Part shown: positions 18,241-28,030 of the stretch, piece by piece
Position numbering within the stretch: the stretch's first letter is position 1
Layout: every line of letters starts with the position of its first letter
NCBI GenBank assembly: GCA_003224085.1
Contig: QHYK01000085.1
Span: forward strand, 1 to 64,000
Source of the DNA: Acidobacteriota bacterium
GTDB taxonomy: Bacteria; Acidobacteriota; Terriglobia; Acidiferrales; UBA7541
DNA length: 64,000 bases
Reading direction: 5' to 3'
The notes under the pieces: generated by a model
The model's database searches: none
Told to the model about the DNA's origin: nothing
Seen by the model: the letters and a program-made list of their open reading frames with translations, nothing else
Position numbers and translations under genes: made by a program

Positions 18241-19605
18241 ATGAACGGAACAAAGAAATGGGTGGGGATTGCGCTGGCAGTGGCGCTTTGCCTTCTTGGA
18301 AGTGCATGGAGCCTGAACGCGCAAGCTCCTGCCGCAGGCGGCCAGGACTCCGCACCCAAGTACACCCTGGTCGAATACAACGCTTACAAGGCCTGTGAGG
18401 GCGAATCCAACCCAACCGCCAAGATTAAATGTCTGGACGATTTTGTCTCAAAGTATCCGAATTCCGCGCTGCTGAATTTTGTCTACGTTCAATACTCGAT
18501 CGCCTACAGCCAGCAGAAGAACTATCCCAAAATAATTGAGACCGCCGACAAGCTGGCCGCGCTGGGCGACAAGGTCGATGCCTATACGCGGTTCCAGGCA
18601 TATCTCACCCATGTGGTCACCTATTATCAAATGCTTGCCGACCCCGGCAACAAAGGAAAAGGCCTCCAGAAGGACGCCGCCCTAGCCAAGGGCACGATAG
18701 AAGCGGCTCAGAATGCCTTAAAGCTGCTGCCAGACATAAAGAAGCCGGAAGGCGTGGCTGACGATGCTTGGAACAAACAGAAGGCGCAGTGGCCGATTAC
18801 GATCAACGACATTGCCGGGCAAGCCGCGATGAACGCAAACGACTGCTCGGGTGCAACGAACTTCTACAAGGCTGAACTTGCGGTGAATCCCGATAATGCC
18901 GTCGCTACTTATCAGCTCGGGCGCGCGTACTACTGCATGACTCCTCCCCAATCTATGGATGCTTTCTGGTACATGGCGAGAGCGGTGACCTCCAAGGGCG
19001 CCACGCAGGCACAGTCCGACCAGGTGAAGAAGTTCCTGAAAGGTCTCATCGCCAACTACCAGGGCGGAAACGTCTGTGACAGCCTGATCGATGGGGAGAT
19101 GAATGAGCTTCTTCAGCTTGCGGGCAGCTCTGCGGATCGCCCCAGCAGCTATTCTTTGCCCGGCGGCGCGGACATCGGCGCCGTTCAGAAGGATATGACA
19201 ATCGCTTCGGTGTTCAACGACCTTAAAGCAGGGGGCGACAAGAGCAAGCTAACCTGGCTCGCGGCCTGCGGGCTGGAATTTCCGGAAGTTCCGGGCAAGG
19301 TTATCGAAGCTGTTCCCGGTGACCCCCTCGTGCTGAAGATCGCGTTTGTGACCAGCGATGCCGAGTTTGACGCCGCGACGACCGCGAATATGGACGTCAA
19401 AGTTGTCGGCCAGCCGGAAGCCGCGCGCGTCGAAAAAAACAGCGCCGTTCACTTCACGGGAACTCTCGTTGCTTACGACCCGGAGCCTTTTTTCCTGCAC
19501 TGGGACAAGGCCAAGGTCAAGGAAGAAGACATTCCCAAGGAAAAAGGCCCGAAGAAGCCGCCGGTTCGCCGGCCTGCCAGAAAGCCAAGTGGGCGGTCTA
19601 GCTAG
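18241..19605 (+). CDS. Secreted TPR-like protein, function unknown
   Basis: A 454-residue protein. I chose ATG 18241 because GAGGAGAAACCGGA precedes it and a signal peptide follows (WVGIALAVALCLLGSAWSLNAQ). The N-terminal two thirds are helical with TPR-like spacing (LLNFVYVQYSIAYSQQKNYPK; NPDNAVATYQLGRAYYCM). The last part (VIEAVPGDPLVLKIAFVTSDAEFDAA) is beta-rich and includes HFTGTLVAYDPEPFFLHWDKAKV. The tail is Lys/Pro/Arg-rich (PKKPPVRRPARK). I recall similar proteins in Acidobacteriota but no function. A hairpin terminator follows at 19642. Confidence 0.8.
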   Translation: MNGTKKWVGIALAVALCLLGSAWSLNAQAPAAGGQDSAPKYTLVEYNAYKACEGESNPTAKIKCLDDFVSKYPNSALLNFVYVQYSIAYSQQKNYPKIIETADKLAALGDKVDAYTRFQAYLTHVVTYYQMLADPGNKGKGLQKDAALAKGTIEAAQNALKLLPDIKKPEGVADDAWNKQKAQWPITINDIAGQAAMNANDCSGATNFYKAELAVNPDNAVATYQLGRAYYCMTPPQSMDAFWYMARAVTSKGATQAQSDQVKKFLKGLIANYQGGNVCDSLIDGEMNELLQLAGSSADRPSSYSLPGGADIGAVQKDMTIASVFNDLKAGGDKSKLTWLAACGLEFPEVPGKVIEAVPGDPLVLKIAFVTSDAEFDAATTANMDVKVVGQPEAARVEKNSAVHFTGTLVAYDPEPFFLHWDKAKVKEEDIPKEKGPKKPPVRRPARKPSGRSS

Positions 19606-19641
19606 CAGCTAGCTCTCTCGCAAGAATCTGCGGTGCAAAGA

Positions 19642-19670
19642 AAACGGCTCCGCGATTGGGAGAGCCGTTT
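19642..19670. terminator. Hairpin terminator between convergent genes
   Basis: AAACGGCTC (19642-19650) pairs with GAGCCGTTT (19662-19670) around an 11-base loop. It lies between the plus-strand TPR-like gene and the minus-strand Fis-type gene, with A-rich sequence on one side and TTTCACTTT on the other, so it may serve both. Confidence 0.7.
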
Positions 19671-19694
19671 CACTTTCGGTACGCCAACTTTGTT

Positions 19695-19922
19695 CTACCG
19701 CGGCCGCCGCCGATGGCCGTTGGTGTCCAGCTTGTACTCCTCGATCTTCCGGCTCAGGGTATTACGATGAATGCCCAGGAGCTGAGCGGCGCGCGACTGA
19801 TTGCCGTTCGCGCGGTCCAGCACGCGTTTGATGAATCGCTTCTCGAATTCGCTTATGGCTTCGTCAAAGTTGATGCCACGCTCCACCATTTGATTGACGA
19901 GCCCTTCCAATTGATCTTTCAC
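19695..19922 (-). CDS. Fis-type helix-turn-helix protein
   Basis: A 75-residue protein. The C-terminal half is the Fis / NtrC-terminal DNA-binding fold (FIKRVLDRANGNQSRAAQLLGIHRNTLSRKIEEYKLD), in which NQSRAAQLLGIHRNTL is the helix-turn-helix. The N-terminal half (LEGLVNQMVERGINFDEAI) is also seen in stand-alone Fis-like proteins of deltaproteobacteria and acidobacteria. It starts 37 bp after purC on the same strand and is probably co-transcribed. Targets are unknown. Confidence 0.88.
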   Translation of the reverse strand: MKDQLEGLVNQMVERGINFDEAISEFEKRFIKRVLDRANGNQSRAAQLLGIHRNTLSRKIEEYKLDTNGHRRRPR

Positions 19923-19959
19923 GATGGCACGCTCCGCAAGATTGTTTGGGGCCCGGTTG

Positions 19960-20859
19960 CTACGTCAGTTCACGGCTGGTGAGAATCCGGTACGCCTCCC
20001 GGTACTTGTCGCGGGTGGCGTCGACTACCTCCGGTGGCAGCTCCGGCCCGGGCGGGGTTTTGGGCCAGCGCATCCGTTCGAGATAGTCCCGCACAAATTG
20101 TTTGTCAAAAGACGCTTGCGGTCCGCCGGGAGTGTAATGTGCGGCGGGCCAGAAGCGCGAGGAATCCGGTGTCAGCGCTTCGTCGATCCAAATCAGTTCA
20201 CCGTCCAACAGGCCAAATTCAAATTTCGTGTCGGCCACGATGATTCCGCGTGGCTCGGCATGCACCGCCGCGCGCCGGTACAACTCCAGGCTGACGGCGC
20301 GAACCCTTGGTGCAAGTTCTTTGCCGATCATTTTCTCAGCCTGTTCAAAAGGGATATTTTCGTCGTGTCCGGTCAGCGCCTTCGTTGCGGGAGTGAAAAT
20401 TGGTTCCGGAAGCCGGCCCGATTCGAGTAATCCGTTGGGGAGGGGGATTCCGCAGATTTTCCCGGTTGTTCGATAGTCCTTCCAGCCTGATCCCGAAACG
20501 TACCCGCGAACCACACATTCAATCGGCAAAGGCTTCGTCTTTCGCACCAGCATGGACCGACCTGACAGTACCTCTTTGAATCTGTCAAAGGGAGCAGGGA
20601 ATTCCACGGCGCTAATCACGTGACTGGGAATGACGTCTTTCAGGAGGTCGAACCAGAAGAGAGAAAGCTGCGTGAGCACGCGCCCCTTGTCGGGAATCGG
20701 TGTCGGCAGGATGACGTCGAACGCGGAAAGCCGGTCCGTCGCGACGATCAGCAGCTTGTCGCCCAGATCGTAAATGTCGCGGACCTTCCCGCGCGCGCTC
20801 GGCGACAATCCGGCGAACTGGGTATCCCTCAGTACTTTCATTGCTGGAGCTGAAGACAC
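19960..20859 (-). CDS. purC: Phosphoribosylaminoimidazole-succinocarboxamide synthase
   Basis: A 299-residue enzyme of purine synthesis that joins CAIR and aspartate with ATP to give SAICAR. Motifs visible in order are [44 protein letters not shown] and LTPDSSRFW. The length matches the fungal-like/actinobacterial longer SAICAR synthetases (about 290-300) rather than the 235-residue E. coli form. GTG 20859 has GGGGAG 9 bases upstream; ATG 20841 is the alternative. smc lies about 200 bp upstream on the same strand. Confidence 0.96.
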   Translation of the reverse strand: MSSAPAMKVLRDTQFAGLSPSARGKVRDIYDLGDKLLIVATDRLSAFDVILPTPIPDKGRVLTQLSLFWFDLLKDVIPSHVISAVEFPAPFDRFKEVLSGRSMLVRKTKPLPIECVVRGYVSGSGWKDYRTTGKICGIPLPNGLLESGRLPEPIFTPATKALTGHDENIPFEQAEKMIGKELAPRVRAVSLELYRRAAVHAEPRGIIVADTKFEFGLLDGELIWIDEALTPDSSRFWPAAHYTPGGPQASFDKQFVRDYLERMRWPKTPPGPELPPEVVDATRDKYREAYRILTSRELT

Positions 20860-20986
20860 CGGGAAAATCTCCCCGACTTGGTGCTCCGCATTCTAGCGCA
20901 CCGAGTCGCGATGTCAAACCGGTCAGCGGTGGAAAATTGTGCGAAACGCGTACGCACGAACGGCGATAGGAAACTTTCATGAAAAT

Positions 20987-21034
20987 AATAAACAATACGC
21001 GAAAAAATCTTCAGCCTCTCTATGGTTGTTTATT
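20987..21034. repeat. Inverted repeat AATAAACAA ... TTGTTTATT
   Basis: Perfect 9-bp arms with 30 bases between them lie in the gap between smc and purC. It could be a weak terminator of smc (AT-rich stem, no clear T-run) or an operator for purC. Confidence 0.4.
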
Positions 21035-21065
21035 TCTCGCGGGAAATGACAAGGGGCCGTCTTAT

Positions 21066-24000
21066 TTACGCTGCCGACGCCTGCCCACTGGGATTTTCGT
21101 TTTCCGTTTCTTCCCAGCGCACGCTGACCAGCTTGGAGACGCCCGGCTCCTGCATGGTCACGCCATAAAGAACAGGGGCAATCTCCATGGTTTTGCGGTT
21201 GTGCGTGACGATGATGAATTGCGTCTGGCTGCTCATTTCTCCGATTAATTTCGTGAACCGTCCCACGTTCGCCTCGTCCAGCGGAGCGTCGACTTCGTCG
21301 AGGATGCAGAACGGGCTCGGTTGATAGCGGAAAATCGCGATCAACAGCGCTAGTGCGGTCATAGCCTTCTCTCCGCCAGAAAGCAGCAGTACATTTTGCA
21401 GCCGCTTGCCTGGAGGTGAAGCGACGATGTCGATGCCCGCATCACCGGAGCTGTCCGGCTCAGTCACGCGCATCTCTGCCATGCCACCGCCAAAGATCGC
21501 GTGGAAGGCGTCGGAGAAGCTCTTGTTAATCGCATGGAACGCGTGCTCGAACTTTTCCTTGGTGGCCTGGTCGAGCTCGACGATGGCCTGCTGTGTGTCG
21601 GCGATGGATTTCAGCAAATCGTCGCGCTCGCGCGTCAGGAACGTGAACCGCTGCTCGCACTCGTTGAATTCCTCGAGCGCCATCATGTTCACCGCGCCCA
21701 TGTTCTCAATGCGCTGCTTCATGTCGCGATAGTTCGCTTCAGCAGCAGCAAGTTCCTCGCCGCTCATGAAGGCCACTTCCGTCGCGATCAGATCCTCCGG
21801 TTGCGCGTTCACCTCGCTCATGCACGTTTCGCGCAAATGCTGCCGGTCGGATTCGTTTTTCGCGCGCTCCACTTCGGCATGATTGCGTTGTTCGCGTAGT
21901 TCCTGCAGTTCCTGCCGACCCATGCGCAAATGATCTTCCGTCTGGGTCACACGAGTGCGGGCCGATTCCCATTCCTGTTCGAGCTCCTTCTGCCGCGCTT
22001 CCAGCCGCAGCTTTTCTGCACGCAGCCTTTCCAGTTGCAGCGTCAGCTCTTCGCTCTGCTTTGCCAGGACAGCCGTTTCGTCGCTGATGGACAGGACCTG
22101 TTGCTGCAGCGCCGTCTCGCGGCGTTCCATTTCCGTGCGCTCTTCGCGCAGCCGTGTCGCCAAAGCTTCCGCTGCCACCAGACGCTCATTAATTGCTGCT
22201 AGCCCCGCGCGAGCTGTGGCAAGGTCGTGCTGCTCGCTTTGTACGGAACTGCGCAGACCCACGAGTTCTTCCGTGAGACGCGCGCTTTCCGTTTCCGCTT
22301 CCGCGCGATTCAGCGCCGCCGCGGCGTGTTCGTGCTTCGCGCGTTCCGCGCGCAGCCGCGCTCCCTCCGCTTCTTGCCGTACGCGGGCCAACTCGCCCTG
22401 GCAAACCGCCAGCTCCGCGCCCAGACGCGCCAACTCGCTTTGCATGTGGCTGTGGCGATGCTGCGCGGAAATAACATCGCGCTCTACGTCGCGCTGCTTC
22501 GCGTTGATCTCTTCCAATGCCTGCTCCGTTGCGCGAAGTTCCGCCGTTACCTTTTCCAGCGCACCCAGCTTTTCGTTCGTTTGGTGTTCGAGATGCAAAA
22601 CCTCGGCGTTCAGCGCGCGCAATTCACGCTTCATGCCCAAGGGGCCGGCTTCGTCCGGACGCCCGCCGGTTACCATGCGTCCCTGGTAGCACGTGCCGTC
22701 CGGGGTAACGAACGCGTATTGTGGATTGTCGCGCGCCAATCTTTCCGCCGCGGCAGCGCTGTCCGCCATATACGCCGCGCGAAGCCTCGGCAAAAACTGC
22801 TTCGCCGCTGCTCCTAGCGGATCGCGGAATTCCACCAGCTTGTCCATCCGCGAAATCACGCCGTCATCGCGATGAAAATTCGCAATCGGCTCGTACTCGC
22901 TCCCTAAACGCAAGTTGCGCAGCGAATCCACGAAGAAGGTCGCCCGGCCGCCCACTTCCTCGCGCAGCATGGAAATGCCGGTGCGCGCATGGTCGAACGT
23001 CTCCACCACGACAAACTCGAGTTCATCGCGCAGGAATTGCTCGATCGCCGCTTCGTGCTTCTCTTCGACTTCTGCATAGTCCGCCAGCACGCCCACGGCG
23101 CGGAACTGTTGCCCGCCCCCGCGCTCGTTCGCCGCAAAAAGCTTTTGTACTGCTTCCGCGGTATAGGACCGGTCATTCAGGATTTGCGTCAACGTCGAAT
23201 GCCGCGCCCGCGCGCTCGCCAGTGAGTCGCGCAGTGTGTCCGCTTCTTCCGTCAAACCATCGCGTTGTTCGCGTAATCCGCTAATTTTCGCTTGCAATTC
23301 CGCCGCGGTGTGCTTCAATGTGCCAAGCTGCCCTGAAATCGCCTCCAGCTCTCGAGCGGCCCGTTCAGCGTCGTCTCGGGCGCGCATCGAAGCTTCCAGC
23401 ACCTCGTGCTCGTTCGTTTCCAATTTCCGTAGCGCCTCGTTTTGATGCACTAGTGCTTCTTCGGCCTGCTTTTGGTCGCCGTGCAAACGCAACAGGCTCT
23501 CGCCAGCTTCCGATGCGCGCTGCCGCAGCGCCTCGATGCGCCCTTCGCTTTCGCGAATCTGCGTTGCGCGTTGTTCGGCGCGCTGCAAAAGTTCTTCCAC
23601 ACGCGCGTTCAATGTGCCGGATTCCTCGCGCAGCAGCGTCACCGCTTGTACTTGCGTCGTGCTTCGCGTTTCCCATTCGGCCGCTTGAGCCCGGGCCTGT
23701 TTCAGCTCCGCATCCATCTGCGCGTGGCGCGCTGCCAATTCCTGGGCGCGTTGCCGGTTAAACGCAATTTTGTTTTCGCTGCGGTCGACTTCCAGTGCCG
23801 TCAAATTCAATACGTTCTGGTTCTGCCGGAGTTCCGCATCCAGTTCGTAAATCCGCTGATTCAAGCGGTCCTGTTCGCCTTCCATCTCCTGGATGGCTGT
23901 CGCGCGCCGGCTTTCCGCCACGTTCAATTCTTCCAGTTGCTTTGTAATTCTGTCCGCAGCGGCATCCAGCTCGCGCGCCTTGCCGGCCAGCATTTGGCGC

Positions 24001-24926
24001 ACGATTCCTCGCATCTGGTCGCGGATTTCCGAATAGCGCCGCGCCTTGGCCGCCTGGCGCTTCAGCGAGCCGAGTTGCTTCTCCACCTCGGTGACGATGT
24101 CGTTCACGCGCGCCAGATTGAGCTTCGACGATTCCAGCTTCGCTTCCGCCAGCCGCTTTTTGGTTTTGAATTTCGTTACCCCCGCGGCTTCTTCGATGAT
24201 GGCGCGCCGCTCCATCGGCTTGGTGGAAAGGATCAGCCCGATGCGCCCCTGTTCGATGATGGCGTACGAGTCGGGCCCGAGCCCCACGCCCATGAACATT
24301 TCCTGGATGTCGCGCAACCGCGCCACGCGGCCATTGATGAGGTATTCGCTTTGTCCGGAACGGTACAGCCGCCGGCTGACCGTCATTTCTCCCGGCTTGG
24401 TTGTCAATGCTGGTTTCTCTTCACTCTTCTTCTTTCTCTTAAACAGCTTCTTGAATCTGCCCCCGTTTTCCTCTGCTTCTCCGGCTTGCGTGTTGTCCTG
24501 GCTCAACTGTTCCTGAGCTTGGCCGGTTTCTGGTGTATCGGCTGTTGTCGAGCGGCTTCCTTCTATCCCTCTCTTCTCTGTGCTCTCTGTGCCCTCTGCG
24601 TTGGGTGTTTTGTCTTCCGCAGCGCCTTCCATCACGAACCGCGCCGCTTCCGCCAGCTCCGGATCTTCCATCGTGATGGTCACTTCCGCCATGCCCAGCG
24701 GCGGGCGCTTGGTCGTTCCATTGAAGATACAATCCGCCATGCGCTCGGCACGCAGCGACTTGTGGCTCTGCTCCCCCAACACCCAGGAGATGGCGTCCAC
24801 TACATTCGACTTGCCGCAGCCGTTCGGCCCCACGATACACGTCGTGCCCGAGCCGCTGAACGTCACCGCCGTGCGTTCGCAAAACGACTTAAAGCCTGTA
24901 ATTTCGACTTTTCGCAGCTTAAGCAA
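21066..24926 (-). CDS. smc: Chromosome segregation ATPase SMC, with head-domain insertion
   Basis: About 1286 residues. I chose TTG 24926, preceded by AAGAGGTCATC, because the protein then opens LLKLRKVEITGFKSF like other SMCs. Walker A GPNGCGKSN is at 33-41, followed by long coiled coils, a hinge (GVLADYAEVEEKHEAAIEQF ... GGRATFFVDSL), the second coil, signature LLSGGEKAMTALALL and Walker B FCILDEVDAPLDEANVGRF. The dimer organises the origin region for segregation. Residues about 101-173 are an odd low-complexity, charged insertion between ITMEDPELAEAA and GEMTVSRRLYRSGQ. Part of it (NAEGTESTEKR) is encoded by a CTCTGTG-type dispersed repeat. scpA/scpB are not in the window. Confidence 0.97.
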   Translation of the reverse strand: MLKLRKVEITGFKSFCERTAVTFSGSGTTCIVGPNGCGKSNVVDAISWVLGEQSHKSLRAERMADCIFNGTTKRPPLGMAEVTITMEDPELAEAARFVMEGAAEDKTPNAEGTESTEKRGIEGSRSTTADTPETGQAQEQLSQDNTQAGEAEENGGRFKKLFKRKKKSEEKPALTTKPGEMTVSRRLYRSGQSEYLINGRVARLRDIQEMFMGVGLGPDSYAIIEQGRIGLILSTKPMERRAIIEEAAGVTKFKTKKRLAEAKLESSKLNLARVNDIVTEVEKQLGSLKRQAAKARRYSEIRDQMRGIVRQMLAGKARELDAAADRITKQLEELNVAESRRATAIQEMEGEQDRLNQRIYELDAELRQNQNVLNLTALEVDRSENKIAFNRQRAQELAARHAQMDAELKQARAQAAEWETRSTTQVQAVTLLREESGTLNARVEELLQRAEQRATQIRESEGRIEALRQRASEAGESLLRLHGDQKQAEEALVHQNEALRKLETNEHEVLEASMRARDDAERAARELEAISGQLGTLKHTAAELQAKISGLREQRDGLTEEADTLRDSLASARARHSTLTQILNDRSYTAEAVQKLFAANERGGGQQFRAVGVLADYAEVEEKHEAAIEQFLRDELEFVVVETFDHARTGISMLREEVGGRATFFVDSLRNLRLGSEYEPIANFHRDDGVISRMDKLVEFRDPLGAAAKQFLPRLRAAYMADSAAAAERLARDNPQYAFVTPDGTCYQGRMVTGGRPDEAGPLGMKRELRALNAEVLHLEHQTNEKLGALEKVTAELRATEQALEEINAKQRDVERDVISAQHRHSHMQSELARLGAELAVCQGELARVRQEAEGARLRAERAKHEHAAAALNRAEAETESARLTEELVGLRSSVQSEQHDLATARAGLAAINERLVAAEALATRLREERTEMERRETALQQQVLSISDETAVLAKQSEELTLQLERLRAEKLRLEARQKELEQEWESARTRVTQTEDHLRMGRQELQELREQRNHAEVERAKNESDRQHLRETCMSEVNAQPEDLIATEVAFMSGEELAAAEANYRDMKQRIENMGAVNMMALEEFNECEQRFTFLTRERDDLLKSIADTQQAIVELDQATKEKFEHAFHAINKSFSDAFHAIFGGGMAEMRVTEPDSSGDAGIDIVASPPGKRLQNVLLLSGGEKAMTALALLIAIFRYQPSPFCILDEVDAPLDEANVGRFTKLIGEMSSQTQFIIVTHNRKTMEIAPVLYGVTMQEPGVSKLVSVRWEETENENPSGQASAA
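24570..24604 (-). repeat. CTCTGTG-type dispersed repeat inside smc
   Basis: On the plus strand the text runs CTCTTCTCTGTGCTCTCTG then TGCCCTCTGCG. This matches the widespread (T/C)TCTCTGTG-CTCTGTG short repeat of many soil bacteria. It is read in-frame on the minus strand as part of the smc insertion. Confidence 0.6.
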
Positions 24927-25564
24927 GATGACCTCTTCGCCTCTCCGACTGCGCCCGTTCGAGTTGGATGCCATCCGGCCATACGCTGTTCGCCGGCCGG
25001 GCAAGTGAGAATGAATGCAATAAGAGACGGCTTCGTTTGCCTCGAGGGGAGGGGCTTTCGAGCGTCAGGTCAGTCCCACACCCTGGGACCGCCCGCAAAG
25101 CCGGCCCGTTAAAGGCCGTCTTGAAAACGTTTGGCAGGTTCCTAGTCAGAGCCCAGCCGCCTGGCGCAAGGATGGCGGTACCAAAAAACCCTAGCACGAT
25201 GTCCCTGACGTGTCTAGCCCTACTCTACGCCTTGTGGCCCTCTCGTCACCGCCACAAATCTATTTTCTTGGGCTCCTCTGAGGGGCTCCTGAACCAACTT
25301 GTTGACCCGTATGATGGAAGGCGATTCTCCTACGCTCCCATCGCAGGGGGGGCTTTCAACGGAAGTCTCGCTTGACGCCGGGAGTCCCATTTCGCTATCG
25401 GTCGCACCGCGCACTCCAGATCAGAACGGACGACGACCCTAGCGACCCGCAGCGCGTCTTGGCCGAGAAGCAGGATCTGGGCAATAAACTTTCGCAAATC
25501 CGCTCGCGGCTGCAATGATTCTTGGCCAGGTTAGCGGTAGGCACGGGGTAACTGAACCTTGCTT
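24927..25564. other. Intergenic region with possible broken small ORF
   Basis: About 640 bp between two minus-strand genes. On the plus strand, 25311-25442 reads MMEGDSPTLPSQGG ... RTPDQNGRRP then stops. In the next frame SDPQRVLAEKQDLGNKLSQI continues to a stop near 25516. The second part has a helical, protein-like composition, so a frameshifted small gene is possible. No family is recognised. Confidence 0.35.
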
Positions 25565-28030
25565 TTATTCGTATCTCAATACAACCACGGGATCTACGCT
25601 CATCGCCCGGTGCGCAGGGACGGTGCAGGCAACCAGCGCAATCGATGCTAGCAAGGCCATCACGCTGGCCAACACCAGCGGATCGAAAGGCCGGACTCCA
25701 TAGATTTGGCTGGCCACGGCTTTTTGCAGCAGCGCCGCGCCGGCTATCCCTAACACGAAACCGGCCGCAACGAGTTTGAATCCTTCTCCCAGCACCAGGC
25801 GCAGAACTCCGGTTCGCGTGCTGCCGAGCGCCACGCGAATGCCGATCTCGCGCTTGCGCTGGGCGACCAGATATGCCAGCACGCCATAAATTCCGAGTGA
25901 AGCCAGGAACAAGGCGACTCCGCCGAAAGCGTTCGCCAGGAGCATGGAAGTCCGGCGCGAGGACAGCGAAAGATCAATTCGCTCCACCATGGAATGAATG
26001 TCGAAAAGGGCCAGGTCTGGATCCAGCCGCGAGATTTCGGCGCGCAGGGCGCGGATGACGGATGCTGAGTCGCCCGCGGTTTTAAGGGCAAAAGTGAAGC
26101 CGCCGGCAGGCTGCTGGGCATTGGGCAAATAATATGCTCCGACAATCGCGCCGGAATCATCGAGGTTTTCGTAGCGGAGCGTACGGGTGACCCCTACTAC
26201 GGTGTACCAGACGGTGTGCTCGTCAATTTTCAGCAAATCGTTCGGATCGCCGGGAAAGTACATTCGCCGGCCAAGGGGGTCGCGGTTCGGCCAAAAATGA
26301 CGCGCCAAGCGTTCGTCCACAATGACGACGCGAGGAGCATTCTCATTGTCGCGGTCATTGAAAGCTCGGCCCCGAACCATCGAAATGCTCAGGGCTTCGA
26401 AATAGCCGGGGGTCACGGTGATATTTAAAGGGGAAATAAGCGACTCGCCCGGCTTCATCCGATAGCCTTCGGCGAGAATCACACTGTCATTGTGATTGCC
26501 GCCGAAAGGAATTGTCTCCGTCGCGCCCGCCGACGAAACTCCGCGTATAGCCCGAATAGCCGGCAGTGCGCGATACATGAAATCGCGCCGGGCCTCTGGC
26601 GTGGAATATTTGGCGCGCGGCAATGCCAGCGATGCGGACACCACGCCGTTCGGGTTAAATCCTGGGTTCACATGCAAAAGCGCTCGAAAGCTTGCGAGAA
26701 GCAGTCCCGCGCCCATGAGCAGCGTGAAAGCAAATGCCACCTGCGCCGTAACCAGCAATTGACGCACCCGGCGCGATTTCTTTCCGCTCGTTCCTGTGCG
26801 CGACTCCTCATGCAGCGCATCCTTGATCCCGATCTTGGAAACGCCCGCTAAAGGAAACAGCCCGACAAAGATTCCCGCTGCCAGGGACAGCCCCAGGGAA
26901 ACCAGAACTACTGTGCCATCCATGCGGACTTCGTTCGCCCGCGGGAAATGTTCCAGCCCGATGGCGTTCAGCGCCCGCAACACGCCTGCCCCAAGAACCA
27001 CGCCGCCCAAGCCCCCAATCAAGGCCAATCCCAGGTTCTCTAAAACCAATTGCCGTATGAGCTGTGCACGGCCTGCTCCCAGCGCGATCCGCGTTGCGAC
27101 TTCCTTCCGCCGCATGGCCAACCGCGCCAGCGCCAGGTTGGCGATATTAAGCCCGCCAATCATCAAGACAAGGAACGCGCCGCCCCACAGCAGGTAGAGA
27201 GTCCCTTTCACTCCGGCGGTCAGCATGTCCTGCAGCGGCTTCACCGTGGTGTGGAATCCGGCGTTGATCAGGAGCTCTTTCATTTCTGGAAAACGCTCGA
27301 GGTTTTCCTGGTTCAACGCGTTCACTTGGGCTTGGGCCTGCTCAAGCGTGGCGCCGGGCTTCAAGCGCCCAATGTGGAACCAGTTATTGTTGTGATGAAC
27401 GGTCTTGTCTTCCGGTGTGAAGGCAATCGGCATCCAAAGCCGAACTTCGGGCTCAATGAAAATAAAGTTGGGTGGCATTAGGCCCACGATCGTGAAAGGC
27501 CTGCCGCTGATGCGCAGCGTATGGCCAAGAACCGTTTTGTCTCCGGCATACAACTGCTCCCAAAGCCCGTAGCTCAAGATGACTTCTTGATCACGCCCGA
27601 CTTCACCTTCTTGTTCCGCAAACGGCCGCCCCAGCAGCGGAGAGACACGCAGCAGATGGAACCACGAAGGCGTCACCAGCATCCCGCGAATCTGCTGCGG
27701 CGAACCGTTCAGCTCCACGGTTTGATTGTGCGGCTGGAAGAGGGCCTGGCTCTCAAAAGCCGTCATTTCCTTGAGCCGGTCGAAATAGTCGCCGGAGGCG
27801 GAGTAGTTGCCGCCAGAAACTCCGGCGTTGGGGTAATCGTTCGACATGAGGAGAATGGAGTTCGCGTCCGCCACCGGCAACGGCCGCAAAATGACCGAGT
27901 TCACGATAGCAAAAAGGGCGGCGTTGGCTGCCATGCAAACGGAAAATGTAAGAAGCACGGTCAGCGCAAAGCCTCTGTCGCGCCGCAGCGAACGAACGCC
28001 GTATTTCAGGTCACGAAAAAATGCACCCAT
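25565..28030 (-). CDS. ADOP-family FtsX/MacB-type permease
   Basis: An 821-residue inner-membrane protein of the acidobacterial duplicated orphan permease type. The N-terminus (FFRDLKYGVRSLRRDRGFALTVLLTFSVCMAANAALF) is typical, with the first helix. A MacB-like periplasmic core follows (VTPSWFHLLRVSPLLGRPF; EVILSYGLWEQLYAG; FTIVGLMPPNF). Next comes a first FtsX three-helix block around 280-400 (NIANLALARLAMRRKEVATRIALGAGRAQLIRQL), a second periplasmic core, and a final FtsX block (LVAQRKREIGIRVALGSTRTGVLRLVLGEG). No ABC ATPase is adjacent, as is usual for these orphans. Function is unknown, perhaps efflux or signalling. Confidence 0.93.
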   Translation of the reverse strand: MGAFFRDLKYGVRSLRRDRGFALTVLLTFSVCMAANAALFAIVNSVILRPLPVADANSILLMSNDYPNAGVSGGNYSASGDYFDRLKEMTAFESQALFQPHNQTVELNGSPQQIRGMLVTPSWFHLLRVSPLLGRPFAEQEGEVGRDQEVILSYGLWEQLYAGDKTVLGHTLRISGRPFTIVGLMPPNFIFIEPEVRLWMPIAFTPEDKTVHHNNNWFHIGRLKPGATLEQAQAQVNALNQENLERFPEMKELLINAGFHTTVKPLQDMLTAGVKGTLYLLWGGAFLVLMIGGLNIANLALARLAMRRKEVATRIALGAGRAQLIRQLVLENLGLALIGGLGGVVLGAGVLRALNAIGLEHFPRANEVRMDGTVVLVSLGLSLAAGIFVGLFPLAGVSKIGIKDALHEESRTGTSGKKSRRVRQLLVTAQVAFAFTLLMGAGLLLASFRALLHVNPGFNPNGVVSASLALPRAKYSTPEARRDFMYRALPAIRAIRGVSSAGATETIPFGGNHNDSVILAEGYRMKPGESLISPLNITVTPGYFEALSISMVRGRAFNDRDNENAPRVVIVDERLARHFWPNRDPLGRRMYFPGDPNDLLKIDEHTVWYTVVGVTRTLRYENLDDSGAIVGAYYLPNAQQPAGGFTFALKTAGDSASVIRALRAEISRLDPDLALFDIHSMVERIDLSLSSRRTSMLLANAFGGVALFLASLGIYGVLAYLVAQRKREIGIRVALGSTRTGVLRLVLGEGFKLVAAGFVLGIAGAALLQKAVASQIYGVRPFDPLVLASVMALLASIALVACTVPAHRAMSVDPVVVLRYE

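Noticed and set aside
23472-25112. 546-residue plus-strand open frame
   Set aside because: Antisense shadow of smc; SMC motifs on the minus strand are unambiguous.
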